Assembly (NCBI GenBank): GCA_037445815.1
Contig: JBBIJV010000058.1
Span: forward strand, 1 to 18,171
Source: FEN-1219 sp037445815
GTDB taxonomy: Bacteria > Pseudomonadota > Gammaproteobacteria > Steroidobacterales > Rariloculaceae
Direction: 5' to 3'
Length of the DNA: 18,171 nt
The notes under the pieces were generated by a model. The model was not told the origin of the DNA. It ran no database searches and saw nothing but the letters and a program-made list of their open reading frames with translations. Below are positions 13,782-18,171 of this stretch, in pieces. The position numbers and the translations under genes are program-made. Position 1 is the stretch's first letter. Each line of letters starts with the position of its first letter.

Positions 13782-15161
13782 TTGCGAATGCTGGCCGCGA
13801 TCGTGCTGGGCGTCATGCTCAGCACTTGCTCTTCACCGCCTTCGGCTCTCGAGCGCATCCTGCGCACGGGCGAGCTCAAGGTCGTGACGCGCAACTCGCC
13901 GGCCGCGTTCTACTACGGCGCCGACGAGCCGCGCGGGGTCGAATACGAGCTGGCGCGCGGCTACGCCGAGAAGCTCGGCGTCAGCCTGCGGATCTACATC
14001 GACGAGCAGGTATTCCCGGACATCGAGTCCGGTAAGGCCGAGATCGGCGCCGCGAGCCTGACGGCCGCCGGCGCGCGCGGCGACGGCGTGGCCTTCGGCC
14101 CCGGCTACCAGCAGATCGAGCCGTTGATCATCTATCGGCGCGGCACGCCGCGGCCGCGCCGCGTCGCAGACTTGGTCGGAGGCCGGCTCGACGTCGTCGC
14201 GAGCTCGGCGCATTCAGGGCTGCTCGAGAGGCTGCGCGAGGACGAGCCGCTGCTCACGTGGGTCGAGCACAGCCAGCGCTCGAGCGAGGAGCTCATTCGC
14301 CGCGTGGCCGCCGGCGAGATCGACTACACCGTAGCCGACTCCCACTTGTTCGAGCTGCTCCGCAACTTCTATCCGGAGCTGCGCGTCGGCTTCGCGCTCG
14401 GTCCCGCCGATCGGCTCGCATGGGCCTTGCCGAAGGGCGACGACGAATTGCGCGCGAGCATCGCCGCCTACTTCGCCGAGATCCAAGCGACGGGCGAGCT
14501 CAAGCGGATCCTCGATCGCTATTACTTCGCTTCGAACGAGTTCGACTACGTCGGCTCGCGGGCTTTCATGCGTCACGTCAGCACGCGGCTGCCGCGCTAC
14601 CGAGAGTTCTTCCTCGAAGCCGCGCGCTCGACGGGCGTCGACTGGCGGCTGCTAGCGGCGCTCGCGTATCAGGAATCGCACTGGGATCCGGCCGCGGTGT
14701 CGCCGACCGGCGTGCGCGGCATGATGATGCTCACCGAGCACACCGCGAACATGATGGAGGTCGGCGACCGCCACGACGCGCGCTCGAGCATCTTGGGCGG
14801 CGCTCACTATTACCTGCGCGTGCGCCGCAAAGTCCCGGAGCGTATCGGCGAGCCCGATCGCACGTGGCTCGCCGTCGCCGCGTACAACCTGGGCTTTGGC
14901 CATCTCGAGGACGCGCGCATCCTCACGCAGTTGCAAGGCGCGAGCCCCGACCGCTGGGAAGAAGTGCGTGCGCGGCTGCCGCTCTTGAGCGACAAAGAAT
15001 GGTTCAGCCGCGTCCAACGCGGCTTCGCGCCGGGCGAGACCGCCGTCAAGTACGTCGACAACGTGCGGCGCTACTACGAAATGCTGATGTGGCTCGACAG
15101 CCACGAGACGCTGACGACGCTCGAGCTCGCCCCGCCGGCGGCGATGGCGTCGGGCGGCTAA
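13782..15161 (+). CDS. mltF: Membrane-bound lytic murein transglycosylase F
   Basis: The product is 459 aa, using TTG 13782 on the strength of its ribosome binding site; ATG 13788 is two codons later. A lipoprotein signal ends at Cys16 (LSTC). Residues 24-250 form a periplasmic solute-binding-like (SBP3) domain starting LERILRTGELKVVTRNSP. The C-terminal lytic transglycosylase (SLT) domain spans about 265-430. Its catalytic Glu288 is in AYQESHWDP, followed by SPTGVRGMMMLTEHTA and AVAAYNLGFGHL. The enzyme cleaves the MurNAc-GlcNAc bond of peptidoglycan to form 1,6-anhydro products at the outer membrane's inner face. Length and domain order are normal. The TAA overlaps the tadA TAG on the other strand; mltF and tadA are also neighbours in E. 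coli. Confidence 0.95.
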   Translation: MRMLAAIVLGVMLSTCSSPPSALERILRTGELKVVTRNSPAAFYYGADEPRGVEYELARGYAEKLGVSLRIYIDEQVFPDIESGKAEIGAASLTAAGARGDGVAFGPGYQQIEPLIIYRRGTPRPRRVADLVGGRLDVVASSAHSGLLERLREDEPLLTWVEHSQRSSEELIRRVAAGEIDYTVADSHLFELLRNFYPELRVGFALGPADRLAWALPKGDDELRASIAAYFAEIQATGELKRILDRYYFASNEFDYVGSRAFMRHVSTRLPRYREFFLEAARSTGVDWRLLAALAYQESHWDPAAVSPTGVRGMMMLTEHTANMMEVGDRHDARSSILGGAHYYLRVRRKVPERIGEPDRTWLAVAAYNLGFGHLEDARILTQLQGASPDRWEEVRARLPLLSDKEWFSRVQRGFAPGETAVKYVDNVRRYYEMLMWLDSHETLTTLELAPPAAMASGG

Positions 15162-15655
15162 CCCGCGCCGCGCCCCCGGCGCGCTTCGAAGAACCGTTTG
15201 AGCAGCGCGCCGCACTCGCCGGCCAGTACGCCGGCAACGACGTCGATCCGGTGATTCATCTTCGGGCTCGCGGCGAGCTCGAACGCGGAGCCGCACGCGC
15301 CCGTCTTCGGATCCGCGGCACCGTACACGATGCGGGCTACGCGCGCGTGCACGAGTGCCCCGACGCACATCGCGCATGGCTCGAGCGTCACGTACAGCAC
15401 GCAGCCCGGCAGCCGATAGTTGCCGAGCGCGCGCCCGGCGGCGCGCAGCGCCAGCATCTCCGCGTGCGCCGTCGCGTCGCGGCGCGCGATCGGGGCGTTC
15501 GCGGCGCGCGCGATCACGGCACCGCTCGAGTCCGCGATCACGGCGCCGACGGGCACCTCCCCGGCCGCCTCGGCTTCACGCGCGCAATCCAGGGCTTCGC
15601 GCATGAGCCGCAGGGCTTCCGCCGCGGCACTGCCGGTCGAGGGATCGTTGGCCAA
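15158..15655 (-). CDS. tadA: tRNA-specific adenosine(34) deaminase
   Basis: The product is 165 aa. TadA converts wobble adenosine to inosine in tRNA-Arg(ACG), an essential step in bacteria. The cytidine-deaminase-type zinc site is complete: HAE (His64, catalytic Glu66) and PCAMC (Cys94, Cys97). The flanks also fit the family: GEVPVGAVI near the start and the KTGACGSAFEL and MNHRIDVVAGVL blocks. The start is TTG 15655, chosen because the next in-frame ATG (15604) would remove the first helix; AGG lies about 10 nt upstream. It is last in the minus-strand run from the PspB-like gene and starts 12 nt after the MAPEG stop. Confidence 0.94.
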   Translation of the reverse strand: MANDPSTGSAAAEALRLMREALDCAREAEAAGEVPVGAVIADSSGAVIARAANAPIARRDATAHAEMLALRAAGRALGNYRLPGCVLYVTLEPCAMCVGALVHARVARIVYGAADPKTGACGSAFELAASPKMNHRIDVVAGVLAGECGALLKRFFEARRGRGAG

Positions 15656-15667
15656 CGGCGTCGCGCC

Positions 15668-16072
15668 TCAAGCCGCTGTCGTGAAGTGCGAGACGAGGCC
15701 GATGACTGCGCCGACGATCAGCAGCAAGCAGGCGGCCGCCTGGATCGCAAACCCCGGCAGCCGGCTTTTGACGGCGCGGGCGTAGCCGGCGTAGTAGACA
15801 GCCCGGCCCAACACCCAGAGAACGCCAACGGCCGCCGCAAAGGCGTCGCTCGAGTAAATGGCGCACAGCCACAGCGACGGCAGAAAGATCGGCATCCACT
15901 CGAGCGTGTTCTGGTGCGCACGGAACACGCGTTCGAAATCCGGATGGCCCGTCGTCGCCGGCAACTGCACGTTGAAGCGGCGACGCGCGAGCGGTACGCG
16001 CGTCGCGAGGAAAAAATAGAACAGCACCGCGAGCAGCGTGACGATGGACGTATAGTGCGGCATCGCGATCAT
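15668..16072 (-). CDS. MAPEG family membrane protein
   Basis: The product is 134 aa from ATG 16072; ATG 16063 is three codons later, and neither has a clear ribosome binding site. There are four predicted membrane helices: about 5-24, 58-76, 78-93 and 108-128. The MAPEG signature is present between helices 1 and 2: RRRFNVQLP, then the RVFRAHQNTLEWMPIFLPSL block, containing the conserved RAHxNxxE (Arg51 to Glu58). The eukaryotic MAPEG superfamily includes microsomal glutathione S-transferases and eicosanoid enzymes. Bacterial members are mostly uncharacterised, so the reaction here is unknown. It lies 33 nt after the glycosylase gene and 12 nt before tadA. Confidence 0.87.
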   Translation of the reverse strand: MIAMPHYTSIVTLLAVLFYFFLATRVPLARRRFNVQLPATTGHPDFERVFRAHQNTLEWMPIFLPSLWLCAIYSSDAFAAAVGVLWVLGRAVYYAGYARAVKSRLPGFAIQAAACLLLIVGAVIGLVSHFTTAA

Positions 16073-16105
16073 GATGGCGCAGCGGTGAGCGCGGCACCAG
16101 AGCCG

Positions 16106-17041
16106 TCACGGCGCGGGGCGAATGAGCCCCTTCCCGAGCAGGGCTCCGCCGAGCGCGAGCAAGTACAGGTAACCGCGCCGCTCGCCGCAGCGCTCGACGG
16201 CGGCCTCGAGCGACGCAGCCGTGCGGAGTCCAAATAGCGCGTCGAGCGAGCGCTTTACGCCGGAGTCGCCGGGCGGAAACACGTTGAGACGGCCGAAACC
16301 GCGCAGCAAGACGAGCGCGGCGCTCCACGGCCCAATGCCGGGTAGCGCGGTCAGCCGGTTCAGCGCCTCGTTCGTTTCGCTCCGCGCGATCGCGTCTTCG
16401 TCGAGCTCGCCCGCCTCGACCGCCGCGGCGAGACGGCGCAACGCTTCCGCCTTCGAACGGCTCAATCCGCACTCGAGCAGTGCCGGCAGACGCGCGGCGG
16501 CTACGGCCGCGGCCGCGGGATAGGCGGCCAGGGGCTGCGCGCCGTTCGACACGCGCTCGCCGAAGCGTGCGACGAGGCGCGTGACGATCGCCATTCCCGC
16601 ATCGATGCTGAGCTGCTGAAACGGCACGACGTTCGCAAACGTATCGAACAGCGTGGCGAACCGCGGCGGGCGCATGCCGCGCAGCGCCCGCGCCGTCGAC
16701 CGCATCGACGGCACGCGCCGGACGGCTCGCTGCAGCGGCGCCGGATCGACGTCGAGACCGAGCACCCTGCGCATCGTCTGCTCGACCCGCCGCCGCGTCT
16801 CGATCGACGCATGCCCGGCCACGAGCTCGAGGCGCACGTCGGGAGCGTCGACGGACCCGCGATTCGCGACGGCCGCGACGACGAGCCCATCGCTCGTTGC
16901 GAAGCCTCGCAAGTAACGGCCGTCATCCCAGATCTCGACGGGATTCGACGGACGCCGCTGCAGCACGCGGACCGTCGCTTCGAGGTGAAACGGGCCGGCC
17001 GTCGGAAGGCGACGGCCCGCCGCATCAGCGCAGGCTTTCAA
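16106..17041 (-). CDS. AlkA-like DNA-3-methyladenine glycosylase (HhH-GPD)
   Basis: The product is 311 aa. It belongs to the HhH-GPD base-excision family that removes alkylated purines. The hairpin-helix-hairpin motif is ALPGIGPWSA (232-241), and the catalytic Asp259 is in FPPGDSGVKR. The segment VVPFQQLSIDAGMAI (138-152) corresponds to the helix reading QQQLS in AlkA homologues. The N-terminal 100 residues form the AlkA-N-like beta domain (FHLEATVRVLQRRPSNPVE). The start is TTG 17041, with AGGG six bases upstream, and the gene overlaps the end of the PspB-like gene by 17 nt. No in-frame ATG exists before the middle of the N-domain, so TTG is preferred. Confidence 0.87.
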   Translation of the reverse strand: MKACADAAGRRLPTAGPFHLEATVRVLQRRPSNPVEIWDDGRYLRGFATSDGLVVAAVANRGSVDAPDVRLELVAGHASIETRRRVEQTMRRVLGLDVDPAPLQRAVRRVPSMRSTARALRGMRPPRFATLFDTFANVVPFQQLSIDAGMAIVTRLVARFGERVSNGAQPLAAYPAAAAVAAARLPALLECGLSRSKAEALRRLAAAVEAGELDEDAIARSETNEALNRLTALPGIGPWSAALVLLRGFGRLNVFPPGDSGVKRSLDALFGLRTAASLEAAVERCGERRGYLYLLALGGALLGKGLIRPAP

Positions 17042-17315
17042 TCTCCGCCCTGAGGCGCGCCGAATAGTCGGTCGCGATGCGCTCGAGCACGCGCACGCGC
17101 TCCTCGAGCTTCGCGATCAGCGCGTCGCGCTCCGCGAGCCCGCCTTCGAGGTCGGCACGTCGCCCGCGCTGCCGGCGGCCCGGATGCTCGTCGAGCGGCC
17201 CGCCGACGCCGTCCGCCGACCAGCGCGCGTGACACGCACGGAGCCTGCGCGGTCGAACCAGGAGCACCCAAAACAGGATTCCGAAGACCGCCCATATCCA
17301 GGGAAACTCGTACAT
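17025..17315 (-). CDS. PspB-like small membrane protein with C-terminal coiled coil
   Basis: The product is 96 aa from ATG 17315, which has a textbook AGGAGGT 7 nt upstream. One membrane span is at residues 5-20 (PWIWAVFGILFWVLLV), followed by a basic stop-transfer sequence (RPRRLR). A polar linker comes next, then a coiled coil (58-96) containing LIAKLEERVRVLERIATD. The short N-terminal span and the LEERV.VLERI.TD ending resemble phage-shock protein B, which helps activate the Psp envelope response, but the linker is longer than in E. coli PspB. No pspA or pspC is in view. The overlap with the glycosylase gene implies co-transcription. The PspB relation is an inference from layout and motif. 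Confidence 0.7.
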   Translation of the reverse strand: MYEFPWIWAVFGILFWVLLVRPRRLRACHARWSADGVGGPLDEHPGRRQRGRRADLEGGLAERDALIAKLEERVRVLERIATDYSARLRAEIESLR

Positions 17316-17322
17316 CGACCGG

Positions 17323-17329
17323 ACCTCCT
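17323..17329 (-). promoter_or_regulatory. Strong ribosome binding site of the PspB-like gene
   Basis: The minus strand reads AGGAGGT, 7 nt before ATG 17315. It fixes this start over the upstream in-frame codons. Confidence 0.75.
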
Positions 17330-17396
17330 TTCGACTGTCGGTGGTAAGACGATCGAGCATGCCCGCGCATTACACGGCCTCCCCGCCGAGTCATTC

Positions 17397-17412
17397 AGCA
17401 GCCTTCATGCCA
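17397..17412 (-). promoter_or_regulatory. Candidate sigma-54 (-24/-12) promoter for the PspB-like gene
   Basis: The minus strand reads TGGCATG-AAGG-CTGCT, against a consensus TGGCACG-N4-TTGCW. The invariant GG and GC are present with the required 10-nt spacing. Transcription would start near 17386, about 70 nt before the ATG. E. coli psp genes are sigma-54 dependent, which fits, but a single match can be chance. Confidence 0.4.
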
Positions 17413-17459
17413 GGCTCGCTGGGATCGCGCAACTCGTTGTCCGACGCGCACGACGCCGT

Positions 17460-18171
17460 CTACGCGTGCAGCGTGAGTCGCGCGGAGAGTAGCTGCGCCG
17501 GGTCGGCGCATGGCCCGACCCGAATCTCGAATTCCCCGGGCTCGAGCAGAGGCTTGAGATCTCGACCGAGGAACGTAAGCTCCGCCGCCGGCAGGCGCAA
17601 ACGCGCCGTGCCGGTCTCGCCGGGATCGAGCCCGATCTTCGCCACGCCTTTGAGCTCGAGCGTCGGCCGCGCGACGCAAGCGACGCAATCGCGCACGAAC
17701 AGGAACACGGTCTCCTCGGCTGCGCGCGGGCCTTCGTTCGTGACGTCGACGGACACCTCGATGATGCCTTTCGGAGTAACGCTCGCGGGGCTCACGACGA
17801 GGTTCTCGTAGACGAAACGGCCGTACGTGAGGCCGAAGCCGAAAGGCAGCAGGGGCGAGCTCGGCGAGTCGAGATATTTGCTCGTGAAGTGATCCGCGGG
17901 ATTCTCGGGCCGGCCCGAGTTTCGCTGGCCGTAAAACAACGGAATCTGACCGAGCGCGCGCGGCCACGTGATCGCGGTGCGGCCCGACGGCGACGCGCTC
18001 CCCGTCAGCACGTCGGCCACGGCGTTGCCGGCCTCCGTGCCGGGGAACCACGCGATCAGCAGGGCGTCGACACGCTCCATGAGCCACGGCACGATCAGCG
18101 GCCGACCGCAGAAGAGCACGGCGATCACGGGCACGTGCGCGCCGCGCGCTCGCTCGAGCACGGCCTCGGCG
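17460..18171 (-). CDS. Glycoside hydrolase family 3 protein, C-terminal part (beta-glucosidase-like; 5' end outside window)
   Basis: The frame is open to the window edge, and 236 C-terminal residues are visible. The first part belongs to the GH3 C-terminal alpha/beta sandwich: VPVIAVLFCGRPLIVPWL, ALLIAWFPGTEAGNAVADVL, then GSASPSGRTAITWPRALGQIP, which spans the substrate-pocket loop. LLPFGFGLTYGRFVYENL leads into a fibronectin-III-like domain (about 130-236) with ISVDVTNEGPRAAEETVFLF-type strands. The order and sequences match BglX-like exo-acting beta-glycosidases. The catalytic nucleophile Asp and any signal peptide would be in the missing N-terminal domain, so location and substrate cannot be judged. 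It is followed by a 144-nt gap before the PspB-like gene, with no obvious terminator. Confidence 0.92.
   Translation of the reverse strand, partial: AEAVLERARGAHVPVIAVLFCGRPLIVPWLMERVDALLIAWFPGTEAGNAVADVLTGSASPSGRTAITWPRALGQIPLFYGQRNSGRPENPADHFTSKYLDSPSSPLLPFGFGLTYGRFVYENLVVSPASVTPKGIIEVSVDVTNEGPRAAEETVFLFVRDCVACVARPTLELKGVAKIGLDPGETGTARLRLPAAELTFLGRDLKPLLEPGEFEIRVGPCADPAQLLSARLTLHA

Noticed and set aside
11189..14035. A 948-codon plus-strand open frame covering the DUF3750, MarR-type and porin genes
   Set aside because: Opposite-strand shadow of GC-rich coding DNA: Arg/Ala/Val-rich, no family resemblance, while the minus-strand frames give signal peptides, family motifs and ribosome binding sites.
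14258..16237. A 659-codon plus-strand open frame through mltF, tadA and MAPEG
   Set aside because: Out of frame with mltF and antisense to tadA and MAPEG, all three of which have clear catalytic or family motifs.
1..18171. CRISPR arrays, tRNA/rRNA genes, insertion sequences, integration sites
   Set aside because: No regularly spaced repeats, no cloverleaf or rRNA-like segments, no transposase or integrase motifs and no terminal inverted repeats were seen.

Overview
The window is a gene-dense stretch of a GC-rich bacterial chromosome. Genes lie on both strands, none of the gaps exceeds about 165 bases, and I see no tRNA, rRNA, transposase, phage gene or CRISPR array. The gene content points to a gammaproteobacterium: adjacent mltF and tadA, a yqjD-yqjE-yqjK set, a TorF-type putative porin, outer-membrane barrel proteins and lipoprotein boxes. 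The exact order (perhaps Steroidobacterales/Nevskiales-like) is a guess.

Layout. (1) 1-1653, plus: the C-terminal part of a membrane-anchored, anti-sigma-like protein, coupled by an ATGA overlap to an S8 subtilisin-like lipoprotein. (2) 1655-2362, minus: a TorF-like outer-membrane protein, ending one base from the protease. (3) 2481-4246, plus: a SAM methyltransferase with an N-terminal cysteine cluster, then a DUF4159 protein carrying an exact in-frame 93-bp tandem duplication. (4) 9751-4312, minus: a co-directional series of HDOD protein, AI-2E-family permease, DUF5924/DUF2914 membrane protein, YqjD, YqjE and YqjK homologues, and a secreted paraoxonase-like beta-propeller whose start overlaps the yqjK stop. 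(5) 11734-9831, minus: a DUF3750-DUF6607 pair followed by a strong hairpin. (6) 13618-11777, minus: a putative porin and a MarR-type regulator. (7) 13782-15161, plus: mltF, divergent from the porin and overlapping tadA tail to tail. (8) 17315-15158, minus: a PspB-like small membrane protein, an AlkA-like DNA glycosylase, a MAPEG protein and tadA. (9) From 17460 to the window end, minus: the C-terminal half of a GH3 glycosidase.

Much of the content concerns the cell envelope: stress-type inner-membrane proteins (YqjDEK, PspB-like), outer-membrane channels, a murein transglycosylase and an exported protease with a possible cognate membrane regulator. The other genes are DNA or tRNA maintenance functions and exported hydrolases.

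The strongest oddities are the perfect 93-bp duplication in the DUF4159 gene, the anti-sigma-like/protease pair whose extracytoplasmic domains look alike, the loss of the usual oxyanion-hole motif in that protease, and a sigma-54-like promoter match upstream of the PspB-like gene. I did not find a clearly new multi-gene system. The protease/anti-sigma-like pair is the best candidate for one.
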